The notes below the pieces were generated by a model. It worked only from the letters and a program-made list of their open reading frames with translations. It ran no database searches and was not told the origin of the DNA. From Dactylosporangium sucinum (GTDB lineage: Bacteria > Actinomycetota > Actinomycetes > Mycobacteriales > Micromonosporaceae): a stretch of 64,000 nucleotides of DNA. The DNA lies in NCBI RefSeq assembly GCF_014647515.1, contig NZ_BMPI01000025.1, forward strand, positions 5,511 through 69,510. The letters run 5' to 3'. The position numbers were made by a program, and so were the translations under genes. Below, piece after piece: positions 49,793-58,075 of the stretch (position 1 is the first letter of the stretch; each line of letters starts with the position of its first letter).

Positions 49793-52278
49793 GCCTTCGC
49801 GAAGCGACCCACTCGTGGCGGGTGGCGGTACGGATCGCCCGCCGGTCGGCACGGCGGAGCAAGGCCCGCACACTGCTGGTCGTGCTGATGCTGGCCCTGC
49901 CGGTGTACGCCGGCACGGTGATCGCCCTGTCCTACGCGGCCACCTACACGTCGGCGGACGCCGAGGCGGGCTGGCGGCTGGGCCGAGCCGACTACGAGGT
50001 CACCGGGGAGGGTGCGGGCACGGTACTCGCGACCCTGCCCGCCGGCAGCCGGACCGTCCCGGTCACCTACGGCCGAACGGTGGTCCGCGCGGGTGACACC
50101 TACAGCCTGCGCGACTACGCAGCGGTCGACGTGCAGGCGCCACTGACCCGGGGCATGTTCGTCATCCGCGACGGCCGCGCGCCGCGCGGCCCCGGCGAGC
50201 TGGCCGTCTCGGCCACGCTGGCCACGGCGCTCGGGATCCGCGTCGGTGACCGGCTCGCCGTCGGTCTGCCGCCCGTGGAGCGCACCCTGGTGGGCGTCAT
50301 CGACGCCGCCCGCGAGCTGAGCATCCCGCTGGTGATCAGCCCGGCCGACCAGCGGCTCTCCGGGGACATCCCGCACATCCTGGTGCAGCTTCCGCCGGGC
50401 GGAGCGGGCTGGACACCACCGGACCCCGCCCAGCACATGTCCTGCCAGCCTGCGGGCGAAGGGGGGCGGACGTGTGTCTCGTCGTTCAGCACCATCTACC
50501 GAGGCGACGTGCGGCCCGGCGCGACCGAGCTGGCGACGCGTACCGCGGCCTTCGTCCTCGTGGTCGGGTTCGCCGGCACGCAGGTGGCCCTGCTCGCCGG
50601 TGCGGCGTTCGCGATCGGCGCCCGCCGGCAGCGCCGCGAGCTGGCCATGATCAGCGCGATCGGTGCCGGGCGCTCCCAGGTCGCCCGGATGGTGCTCGCC
50701 AACGGGCTGGTGCTCGGCGCGTTCGCCGGGATCTCCGGCGTCGCGCTCGGCGCGCTGACGTATTGGCTCAACCGCGACGTCGTCGAACGGATCGCCAACC
50801 ATCCCCTCACCCCGGGCGCCGTACCGGTGCCGTGGCTGGCCGGGATCGCGCTGTTCGCCGTCGCCGTCGGACTGCTCGCCGCGCTCGGACCGGCGCGCGC
50901 CGTGTCCCGGCAGATCCTGCGAGCCGCGCTCGCCGGCCGGGAAGCCGCGCCGCGAGCCAGCAACCTGCGCTGGGTGATCGGCGGCGTGCTGATCTCCGCC
51001 GCCGGCGCCGCCGTCGCGGTACAGGCGGCCGGCCCGACCGGCAGCATCGTCACCGTCGCCGCCGGTACGGTGGCGATCCTGCTCGGCGTCACCGCGTTCG
51101 CGCCCGTCCTGGTCGCCGCGGCCGGCCGGCTCGCGAGGCGGTGGCCGCCGGCCGTCCGGCTGGCGGCCCGGCATGCGGCCCGGCATCGGCTGCGCACGGC
51201 CGCCTCGGCCGCCGCCGTCTGCACGGCGGTCGCCGGCAGCATGGCACTCATGCTCTACAACGCGGCGGAGAGCACCGAGCGCATGGCGCTCCAGCCCAAC
51301 GCGCGCACCGGCCAGGTGCTGTTGCCCGCACAGGTCGCCACCCATCTGACACCCGAGCGGCTGCGCGAGGTGGAGCGGACCCTGCCCACCCGGGGCAGCG
51401 TGCTGCTCACGGTGCTCGTCGATCACGCGCACCTGGCGCCTGAGCCGGCACCGGCATACGGCACGACCGGCGTGCCGGCACTCCCGTCCCAGACCGTGGC
51501 CGTCGGCGGCGCGGAGCTGATCCGGGCGGTGACCGGCACGGAGGCGCCGCCCGCCGCCCTGGCGGCGCTGCACGACGGCGGCGCGGTCGTGTTCTACCCG
51601 TCCCTGACCACCGGCGGGATGCTCGCGATCGGTGACGACATGCGGCTGCCGGCCACCCTGGTGCCCGCACCGGACTACTACACCGACCTGCCCGGCGCCG
51701 TGGTGTCCGAGCAGACCGCGAACCGGCTCGGCCTGCAGACCAGCCCCGGTGGCGTCGTCATCGACACCACCCGCGCCCCGACGGCGGCCGAGCTCGCCGC
51801 CGCCAACTCCCGCGTGCTGGCCGCCCAGGTCGAGACGGACCCGTCCGGCGCCGACCCCGCGCAGGCCGCGGTCGGCGCGAAACCGATCGTCAACGGCCGC
51901 GACTACGGCGCGATGTTCCTCGTGCTCGCGCTGGTCAGCGGCATCGTCACGCTGGCCGCCAGCGCGGTCGCGGTCGGGCTGGCCACCTCGGAGATGCGCG
52001 ACGACCTGTCCACGCTGGCCGCGGTGGGCGCCGATCCGCGCATGCGGCGGCGGATCGCGGCGGCTCAGGCCGGGCTGCTCGTCGGGATCGGCACGCTGCT
52101 CGGCATGGTCGGCGGCATCGCGCCCGCCGCCGGGATGGTGGCGTTCCGCGGGGACCTGGAGTGGCACGTGCCGTGGCTGCCGCTGGCCATCACCGTGCTC
52201 GTCGCGCCCGCGCTCGCCGTGGCGGCCACCGCCGTGCTGACCCGGCCCCGATTGGTCCTCGTCCGCAGGATCGGCTGA
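49789..52278 (+). CDS. FtsX-like ABC transporter permease
   Basis: An 829-residue membrane protein with two FtsX-type units. The first span is near residues 28-50, then a long extracytoplasmic domain (about 55-240), then three spans. Next come a further group of spans (from about residue 393), a second extracytoplasmic domain (about 490-695), and three spans to the end. The helix GARRQRRELAMISAIGAGRSQVARM couples it to the ATPase. Such systems export lipoproteins, peptides or antimicrobials, or act as sensors. GTG 49789 overlaps the ATPase stop. Confidence 0.9.
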   Translation: MSLREATHSWRVAVRIARRSARRSKARTLLVVLMLALPVYAGTVIALSYAATYTSADAEAGWRLGRADYEVTGEGAGTVLATLPAGSRTVPVTYGRTVVRAGDTYSLRDYAAVDVQAPLTRGMFVIRDGRAPRGPGELAVSATLATALGIRVGDRLAVGLPPVERTLVGVIDAARELSIPLVISPADQRLSGDIPHILVQLPPGGAGWTPPDPAQHMSCQPAGEGGRTCVSSFSTIYRGDVRPGATELATRTAAFVLVVGFAGTQVALLAGAAFAIGARRQRRELAMISAIGAGRSQVARMVLANGLVLGAFAGISGVALGALTYWLNRDVVERIANHPLTPGAVPVPWLAGIALFAVAVGLLAALGPARAVSRQILRAALAGREAAPRASNLRWVIGGVLISAAGAAVAVQAAGPTGSIVTVAAGTVAILLGVTAFAPVLVAAAGRLARRWPPAVRLAARHAARHRLRTAASAAAVCTAVAGSMALMLYNAAESTERMALQPNARTGQVLLPAQVATHLTPERLREVERTLPTRGSVLLTVLVDHAHLAPEPAPAYGTTGVPALPSQTVAVGGAELIRAVTGTEAPPAALAALHDGGAVVFYPSLTTGGMLAIGDDMRLPATLVPAPDYYTDLPGAVVSEQTANRLGLQTSPGGVVIDTTRAPTAAELAAANSRVLAAQVETDPSGADPAQAAVGAKPIVNGRDYGAMFLVLALVSGIVTLAASAVAVGLATSEMRDDLSTLAAVGADPRMRRRIAAAQAGLLVGIGTLLGMVGGIAPAAGMVAFRGDLEWHVPWLPLAITVLVAPALAVAATAVLTRPRLVLVRRIG

Positions 52279-52295
52279 CCACGTCCTGCGGTCTG

Positions 52296-52341
52296 CCTCG
52301 GCGGAGCGGGCGCCCGAACCCGGCCGTCCACTCCGCCGGGG
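52296..52341 (+). terminator. Possible hairpin terminator after the FtsX-like permease
   Basis: CCTCGGCGGAG (52296-52306) pairs with CTCCGCCGGGG (52331-52341), 11 base pairs with one G-T, around a 24-base loop that itself contains a GC palindrome. It begins 18 bases after the stop codon. No T-run. Confidence 0.4.
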
Positions 52342-52506
52342 CAGCGGGCGTCCACCCGGCTCGCGGCCGTGCGGCGGAGCGACCTCAGCGTGCCTGAATC
52401 ACCCGCATAACCGCCCGGCCGGATGTGTAAGCCGACGTGCATTCGGGTGGCCGAAGGGGTAGCGGGAAACGTAAGGACGACGCAGATGAGCTTCAGGAGG
52501 TGCGTC

Positions 52507-52971
52507 ATGTCCGAGGTATCTGATTACCGGACGATCTCGGAGCATCCGGACGTCGCCGAGATGCGTCAGCGGTACGAGCGAATCACTGCCAGCGGCCAGG
52601 CGAGCGTCATCGACGGACTGGTGCTGCTGGCCGGCGCGTGGCTGGCCATTTCCCCATGGATCGTGCATTTCAACACGTCCGCGCCGAGCGTAACGATCAA
52701 CAACCTGATCCTGGGGGTCATGGTGAGTGTGATCGCGCTTGGCCTGACCTGGGCGCCGGCGCGAATGTACCGGCTGAGCTGGGCGATGACGGCGATCGGC
52801 GTCTGGGTCATCATCGCGCCGTTCGTGACCCGGCAGGTGAGCGCCGGCGTCGTCTGGACCAACGCGGTGACCGGCGCGGTGACGCTGCTGCTCGGCCTCG
52901 CCGCGGTCGGGATGCTGTTCTCGGCGGCTCGCACGGGTAGCAGACAGACACCGGCGGCGCCTTCGCGGTGA
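52507..52971 (+). CDS. SPW-repeat membrane protein
   Basis: A 154-residue protein with four hydrophobic segments arranged as two SPW repeats: DGLVLLAGAWLAISPWIVHF and a second unit with MTAIGVWVIIAPFV. ATG 52507 has a perfect site (AGGAGG, 52495-52500, six bases away), so upstream in-frame ATG codons at 52423 and 52486 are not needed. SPW proteins are membrane proteins of unknown function. It stands alone between the permease operon and the DMT genes. Confidence 0.85.
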   Translation: MSEVSDYRTISEHPDVAEMRQRYERITASGQASVIDGLVLLAGAWLAISPWIVHFNTSAPSVTINNLILGVMVSVIALGLTWAPARMYRLSWAMTAIGVWVIIAPFVTRQVSAGVVWTNAVTGAVTLLLGLAAVGMLFSAARTGSRQTPAAPSR

Positions 52972-53252
52972 ACCTGGTGAACATCCGTGGCGCCCGCCCC
53001 GGCGGGTGGGCGCCACCGACCCCGGTGGAGCCGGGGTCGTTCAATCACCCAGTGGTGGCGGTGGTCCCGTCCTCGCCGCGGGTAGCGTGAACCGTGGTGA
53101 CAGTCGGTGGCGCTCGTTTGCGGTTCGGGCGTCACCTCCTCATTCCGGACCCGGCACGACGCACGGAGGCCGGTTCGATGACGCGAGGAGGAACGACGGG
53201 TATGACAGCGGCACCGGATGTCCGGCACCGCGCCGTCGGGTAGCTCGCGGCG

Positions 53253-54152
53253 ATGATCTACATCCTGGCGGTGTGCGCCGCGGCGCTGAGCGGCATCGGC
53301 AATGCCATCCAGCAACGCGCGGCGGTGCGTGCACCGGCCGGAGCCACACTGCACTGGCGGCTGCTGGGATACCTGCTCCGGCAGCGGCTGTGGCTGTGCG
53401 GTCTCGGCATCGCGGTGGCCGGCAACATCATGACCGGGGCGTCACTGGGCCTCGGCACCGTCACGCTGGTGGAGCCGCTGACGGTCACGTCGCTGCTGTT
53501 CGCGCTGCCGGTCGCGGCGATCTGGAGCCGGTACCGGCTCGGCCTCCGCGAGTGGATCGGCGCGCTCGCCGTCGTCCTCGGCCTGGCCACGTTTCTGGTG
53601 GCCGGGCAGCCGAAGCCGGGCCAACGGCCGGATGCCCCGCTGTGGCAGTGGGCGCTCGCCGCGGGTGCGATCGGACTGATCACCTGGGGACTGGTCCACG
53701 TGGCCCGGCGGCTGCGGCCACAGCACGAGGCGTCCGTGCTCGGCCTCGGCGCGGGCATGCTGTTCGGGCTTCAGGCGGCGTTGACCAGCACCGCCGCGCA
53801 CCGGCTGTTCAGCGACGGGCTGCCGGCGGTGCTGCTGACCTGGACGCCGTACGCGGTCGTGGGGGTCGCCGCCGTCGGCATATTGCTGGCACAGAGCGCC
53901 TACAAGCTGGCGCCGCTGTCGATCTCGTATCCGGCGGTGACCGCCGCGGAGCCGCTGGCCGGGATCGCCATCGGAGTCGGCGTGCTCGGCGGCGCGGTGC
54001 GGATCGGGCCGCTGGTGATCGTCGCACAGATCGCCGCGCTGGCGCTGATGATCGCCGGCATCTACGCGGTGGCCGCCTCCCGGCTGGTCGAGGCGCACCA
54101 CCGGCACCGGTTCCACCCTCCCCATCTGCATGTCGGGTCAGGTCATCGCTAA
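53253..54152 (+). CDS. DMT-superfamily (EamA/NIPA-like) membrane transporter
   Basis: A 299-residue protein with nine or ten hydrophobic segments. It starts MIYILAVCAAALSGIGNAIQQRAAVRA, with LVEPLTVTSLLFALPVAAIWSRY and EPLAGIAIGVGVLGG marking the two DMT halves. It resembles the protein encoded convergently at 54181 (same VEPL--TSLLFALP core). ATG 53253 has no good site of its own; a 13-codon frame with a strong site (AGGAGGAA) ends ten bases upstream and may couple translation. The substrate is unknown. Confidence 0.78.
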   Translation: MIYILAVCAAALSGIGNAIQQRAAVRAPAGATLHWRLLGYLLRQRLWLCGLGIAVAGNIMTGASLGLGTVTLVEPLTVTSLLFALPVAAIWSRYRLGLREWIGALAVVLGLATFLVAGQPKPGQRPDAPLWQWALAAGAIGLITWGLVHVARRLRPQHEASVLGLGAGMLFGLQAALTSTAAHRLFSDGLPAVLLTWTPYAVVGVAAVGILLAQSAYKLAPLSISYPAVTAAEPLAGIAIGVGVLGGAVRIGPLVIVAQIAALALMIAGIYAVAASRLVEAHHRHRFHPPHLHVGSGHR

Positions 54153-54180
54153 ACCCACCCGCTCTGCTGCCCGGCGGCCG

Positions 54181-55068
54181 TCAGCTCGGGCTCGGCTGTC
54201 CGCCGGGCTCCGCCTGTTGCTGGCGGATGTCCGACCGCGTGGTGCTGGCCAGCCAGATGCAACCGATCATGGCGATCACGGCGACCACCTCGATCGCGAG
54301 CCGCGGCCCCTCGGTGGCGATCTGCTCGTGGAACGCGGTGACGCCGATCGCGACACCGACGGCGGGGTCGACGATCGTGATCGCCGTGAGCGGCACGGCG
54401 ATCCGCGAGCTCTGGAAAGCGTTCTGGTTGAGGCTCACCGCGGCGAGCCCGACGACGATGAGCGCATAGGTCTGCCCGCGGGTGAAGATCGCGAGCGGCG
54501 CCGTGGACAGCTGTTCGGTCAACGCCTTGAGCAACGAGGCGGCGATGCCGTACAGCAGGCCGCTGGAGACGCCCAGCAGCACGGCCCGGACCGAGTTGCC
54601 GGCCCACCATGCGCCGGCCAGGCACACCCCGAGCACCGGCCCGGCCCACAGCGCGACACCCAGCCAGTCCGCCACCGACGGCTCGGTGATGCCGGGGCGG
54701 GGATCGGCGGCGATGAGGAACGCGGCCAGGCTGGCCCCGCCGAGCGCCACCACGGCGTAGTCGCGCGCGTGGACGCGTCGCCGGTTGAGGGCCGCGGCCA
54801 GCGGTATGGCCAGGAACAGGCCGGTGACCAGCAGCGGCTCGACCAGGATGAGCGGCCCGAAGGTGAGCGCCACGGCCTGCAGCGCGGTGCCGATGCCCTC
54901 GGGCACCCAGGCCAGCAGCCACCTGGGCCGCCGCACCAGGCGGAGCAGCAGCCGCGGATCGAGCGGTGTCGCCCGCTCCTCCTTCTTGGCCTCACTCTGC
55001 TCGAGTGCGGCACCGACGGCGAAGGCGGCCGCCGAGCCCAGCGCTGCGACAACCGCGACGACACTCAT
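54181..55068 (-). CDS. DMT-superfamily membrane transporter, second copy
   Basis: A 295-residue protein with nine or ten hydrophobic segments. It starts VVAVVAALGSAAAFAVGAALEQ and has LILVEPLLVTGLFLAIPLAAAL and DPAVGVAIGVTAFHEQ, the counterparts of blocks in the gene at 53253. It follows the glycosyltransferase gene by 24 bases in one minus-strand operon, so it may move a lipid or sugar-lipid made by that enzyme. That link is inference. Confidence 0.78.
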   Translation of the reverse strand: MSVVAVVAALGSAAAFAVGAALEQSEAKKEERATPLDPRLLLRLVRRPRWLLAWVPEGIGTALQAVALTFGPLILVEPLLVTGLFLAIPLAAALNRRRVHARDYAVVALGGASLAAFLIAADPRPGITEPSVADWLGVALWAGPVLGVCLAGAWWAGNSVRAVLLGVSSGLLYGIAASLLKALTEQLSTAPLAIFTRGQTYALIVVGLAAVSLNQNAFQSSRIAVPLTAITIVDPAVGVAIGVTAFHEQIATEGPRLAIEVVAVIAMIGCIWLASTTRSDIRQQQAEPGGQPSPS

Positions 55069-55092
55069 GACGCCCGCCCGGTGGCGTCGCCG

Positions 55093-56247
55093 TCACCGGT
55101 GGCCGGCATCGCCGCAGGCGAGCATCGGCCGTTCGCCGGCGGCGACGTCGGCGATGCCGGCCGCGGGATCCGCGGCGAACAGCGCCATCCCGGCGTCGCG
55201 GGATCGCCGGGACCCCTCGCCGCCCACGGCCTCGGTGAGCGCCCGTCCGAGCTCGTCGGGGCCGCTGACCAGGGTGGTCACCCCGGCCTCGGCCATGGTG
55301 ACCGCGCTCGCCCTGCCGTGGCCGGGAAGCGGCCGGTACGTGAGCACGGGCAGCCCGCAGGCCATGGCTTCCAGCGCGGTGAGTCCGCCGCCGTTCTCCA
55401 CGAGCACGTCGGCGGCGCGCAGCAGCTCCGGCATGTCGTCCACCCAGCCGAGGACGTGCCCGATGCCGGCCCGCGTCAGCCGGCGCCGCAGCGCCGTGTT
55501 GTGGCCGCAGACCGTGACCGGGATCGCGGCGCCCGTGGCCGCGATCTCGGCGGCCGTCGCGGCCACCTCGCCGACACCCCACGCGCCGGCGACGAGCAGC
55601 GCGAGCCGGCCGTCCGGCGGCAGGCCGAACCGTTGCCGTGCCCGCCGCTTCGCCGCCGCCGAGGCCGGGCGGCACCGGGGCGACACCAGGCGGCCGGCCA
55701 CCCGGACGTCGCTCGCTCCGTAGGCGAGCGCCTGGACGCGGCTGGTCTCGTGCGCCGCGAAGTGGACGTCGACGCCGGGAGAGAGCCAGATCGGATGCAC
55801 GGCGAAGTCGGTCAGGTAGGTGATCACCGGCACGGCGAGGTGCCCGTCGCGGCGCAGCGGGCCGAGCAGCTGGCTGGCGATCGGGTAGGTCGACACCACC
55901 GCGTCGGCATCGGCGGGCAGCGCCCGGCGCATCCGGGACCGCACCGGACGCAGCAGGGCGCGCGTGATCGGTCCGGCGCCCCGGAACCGGCAGGCGATCG
56001 CGAACAGGCCGTCGTAGATCCACGGCAGCCGCAACAGCATGCCGTGGTATGTGCCGCGCAGCAACCGCCCGAGCCGCCACGGGAAGACGTCGGTGACGTC
56101 CATGCAGTCGACCTGGAAGCCACGGTCGCGCAGCCGGGCCGCCAGCTCGCGGGTCGTGCCGTCGTGCCCGGCGCCGACGCTGGCCGAGATCACCACGACG
56201 CGGCGACGCATGTCGGCGCGGACCGGACCAGACTCGGTGGTGGACAC
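55093..56247 (-). CDS. MGDG-synthase/MurG-like glycosyltransferase (GT28 type)
   Basis: A 384-residue GT-B enzyme. The N-terminal domain (VVVISASVGAGHDGTTRELAARL, TYHGMLLRLPWIYDGLF) matches the monogalactosyldiacylglycerol synthase family; the C-terminal half has the donor-binding VENGGGLTALEAMACGLPVLTYRPLPGHG, close to MurG. It should transfer a sugar to a lipid at the membrane face. It starts with GTG 56247; ATG 56211 is an alternative. The hopanoid operon nearby makes a glycolipid or hopanoid acceptor thinkable but unproven. Confidence 0.83.
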   Translation of the reverse strand: MSTTESGPVRADMRRRVVVISASVGAGHDGTTRELAARLRDRGFQVDCMDVTDVFPWRLGRLLRGTYHGMLLRLPWIYDGLFAIACRFRGAGPITRALLRPVRSRMRRALPADADAVVSTYPIASQLLGPLRRDGHLAVPVITYLTDFAVHPIWLSPGVDVHFAAHETSRVQALAYGASDVRVAGRLVSPRCRPASAAAKRRARQRFGLPPDGRLALLVAGAWGVGEVAATAAEIAATGAAIPVTVCGHNTALRRRLTRAGIGHVLGWVDDMPELLRAADVLVENGGGLTALEAMACGLPVLTYRPLPGHGRASAVTMAEAGVTTLVSGPDELGRALTEAVGGEGSRRSRDAGMALFAADPAAGIADVAAGERPMLACGDAGHR

Positions 56248-56301
56248 GCCAGGCGATCTACCGCGAAGCGTGTGCTTCTAACCCGTCAAGAAAGGAATCC
56301 G

Positions 56302-57054
56302 ATGCGGATCGCGGGCCGGGTCGCACTCGTCACCGGCGCCTCCTCGGGCATCGGCTGGGCCGCGGCGCTGCGGCTGGCCGACGCGGGCGCGCGGCTCGTC
56401 CTGCACGGCCGGGACCGGCGGCGGTTGTCGGCGTTGGCCGGACGTACCGGCGGGTTCCCGGTGGCGGGCGACCTCGCCGACCCGCAGGAGGCGAGCCGGC
56501 TGGCGGCCGAGGCGGAGCGGCTCGCCGGCGGCGTGGACATCCTCGTCAACAACGCCGGCGTGGGCTGGGCCGGACCGTTCAGCGCGATGGCGCCGCCCGA
56601 CATCGAGCGGCTGGTCACGGTCAATCTGGTCGCGCCGATGCGGCTCACCCGGGCGCTGCTGCCGGCGATGTGCGCCCGCCGGGACGGGTGCGTGATGTTC
56701 GTGACGTCGATCGCCGGCCGGACGGGCGTGGCCGGCGAGGCGGTCTACTCGGCGACCAAGGCCGGCCTCGACAGCTTCGCCGAGAGCCTGCGGCTGGAGG
56801 CGCGCGGCTCAGGCGTCGGGATCGGCGTGCTCGTGCCGGGGGTCGTCCAGACCGAGTTCTTCCGGCGCCGGGGGCGGCCGTACGAACGCCGCAGCCCGCG
56901 GCCGCTGCCCGTGGACCGGGTCGCAGACCTGCTGGTCGGGGCGATCGCGACCGGCAGCGCCGAGCGCTACGCACCCGGCTGGTTGCGGCTGCCGGTCGCG
57001 GTCCGCGGGGCGGCCCCCGGACTGTACCGGTGGCTGGCCGCCCGGTTCGGCTGA
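56302..57054 (+). CDS. SDR family oxidoreductase
   Basis: A 250-residue classical SDR. It has TGASSGIG, LHGRDRRRL (NADP preference), VNNAGVGWAGPF, the Ser in VTSIAGRTG and YSATK. The C-terminal stretch after PGVVQTEFF is like fungal- and mycobacterial-type membrane-associated SDRs. AAAGGAA (56291-56297) precedes the ATG. It converges on the hopanoid operon with a 16-base gap and diverges from the glycosyltransferase. The substrate is unknown. Confidence 0.87.
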   Translation: MRIAGRVALVTGASSGIGWAAALRLADAGARLVLHGRDRRRLSALAGRTGGFPVAGDLADPQEASRLAAEAERLAGGVDILVNNAGVGWAGPFSAMAPPDIERLVTVNLVAPMRLTRALLPAMCARRDGCVMFVTSIAGRTGVAGEAVYSATKAGLDSFAESLRLEARGSGVGIGVLVPGVVQTEFFRRRGRPYERRSPRPLPVDRVADLLVGAIATGSAERYAPGWLRLPVAVRGAAPGLYRWLAARFG

Positions 57055-57070
57055 CACTGTCCGGCCCGCG

Positions 57071-58075
57071 CTACCCGGCGCGCAACGCCCGCAGCGACTG
57101 CCTGAGCGACGACATCGTCGCCAGCACGGCCGTCGGTTCGTAGCCGCAGTGCGCCATGCAGTTCGCGCAGCGTGCGTCGCGGCCCCGGCCGTAACGCTCC
57201 CAGTCGGTGCTCTCCACCAGCTCCCGGTAGGTGCTGACGTATCCGTCGGCCATCAGGTAGCAGGGTCGCTGCCAGCCGAACAGCGAGTACGACGGCACCG
57301 CCCAGGCGGTACACGGGAAGTCGATCCGGCCCTCGAGGAAGTCGAGGAACAGCGGGGAGTGGCTGAGCCGCCAGCGTCTGCGCCGGCCGTCGGCGAAGGC
57401 CTTGCGGAACAGCTCGCGCGTCTGCTCGACACCGAGGAAGTGCTCCTGGTCGGGGGCCTTCTCGTAGGCGTACGCCGGCGAGATCATCATCTCGTCGACC
57501 CGCAGCTCGTCGTTGAGGTGGTCGAGAACGTCGATGACGGTCTGCGGCGTGTCAGTGTTGAAGAACGTCGTGTTGGTCGTGACGCGGAACCCGCGCCGCT
57601 GCGCCTCCCGCACGGCGGCCACGGCCTCGTCGAACACGCCGTCCTTGCACACCGAGGCGTCGTGGCGTTCCCGGAGGCCGTCGATGTGGACGGTGAACGA
57701 GAAGTACCGCGACGGCGTGAACTTGTCGATCTTCTTCGGCAGCAGGACGGCGTTGGTGCACAGGAACACGTACTTCTTGCGCTTGACGAGCTCGGCGGCG
57801 ATGGTGTCGATCTGCGGGTGCATGAGCGGCTCGCCGCCGGCGATGGACACCATCGGCGCGCCGCACTCGTCGATCGCGGCGAGTGCCTGCTCGACGGGCA
57901 TGCGGCGCTTGAGAACGTCGGCCGGGTGCTCGATCTTGCCGCACCCGGCGCACTTGAGGTTGCAGGCGAACAGCGGCTCCAGTTCGACCAGCAGGGGAAA
58001 CTTCTCACGGCGCCGCAGCTTCTGCCCGACCAGGTACCGGCCGATCCGCAGCCGCTGCCGCAGGGGAATGCTCAT
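57071..58075 (-). CDS. hpnH: Adenosyl-hopene transferase HpnH (radical SAM)
   Basis: A 334-residue radical SAM enzyme. The Fe-S motif is Cys38-x3-Cys42-x2-Cys45 in FACNLKCAGCGKIEHP. SIAGGEPLMHPQ and a C-terminal Cys cluster (FGWQRPCYLMADGY, CANCMAHCGYEP) match HpnH. It adds a 5'-deoxyadenosyl group to hopene, the first step to C35 hopanoids. The ATG overlaps the stop of the phosphorylase-IspH gene. It is the last gene of the minus-strand hopanoid run. Confidence 0.95.
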   Translation of the reverse strand: MSIPLRQRLRIGRYLVGQKLRRREKFPLLVELEPLFACNLKCAGCGKIEHPADVLKRRMPVEQALAAIDECGAPMVSIAGGEPLMHPQIDTIAAELVKRKKYVFLCTNAVLLPKKIDKFTPSRYFSFTVHIDGLRERHDASVCKDGVFDEAVAAVREAQRRGFRVTTNTTFFNTDTPQTVIDVLDHLNDELRVDEMMISPAYAYEKAPDQEHFLGVEQTRELFRKAFADGRRRRWRLSHSPLFLDFLEGRIDFPCTAWAVPSYSLFGWQRPCYLMADGYVSTYRELVESTDWERYGRGRDARCANCMAHCGYEPTAVLATMSSLRQSLRALRAG

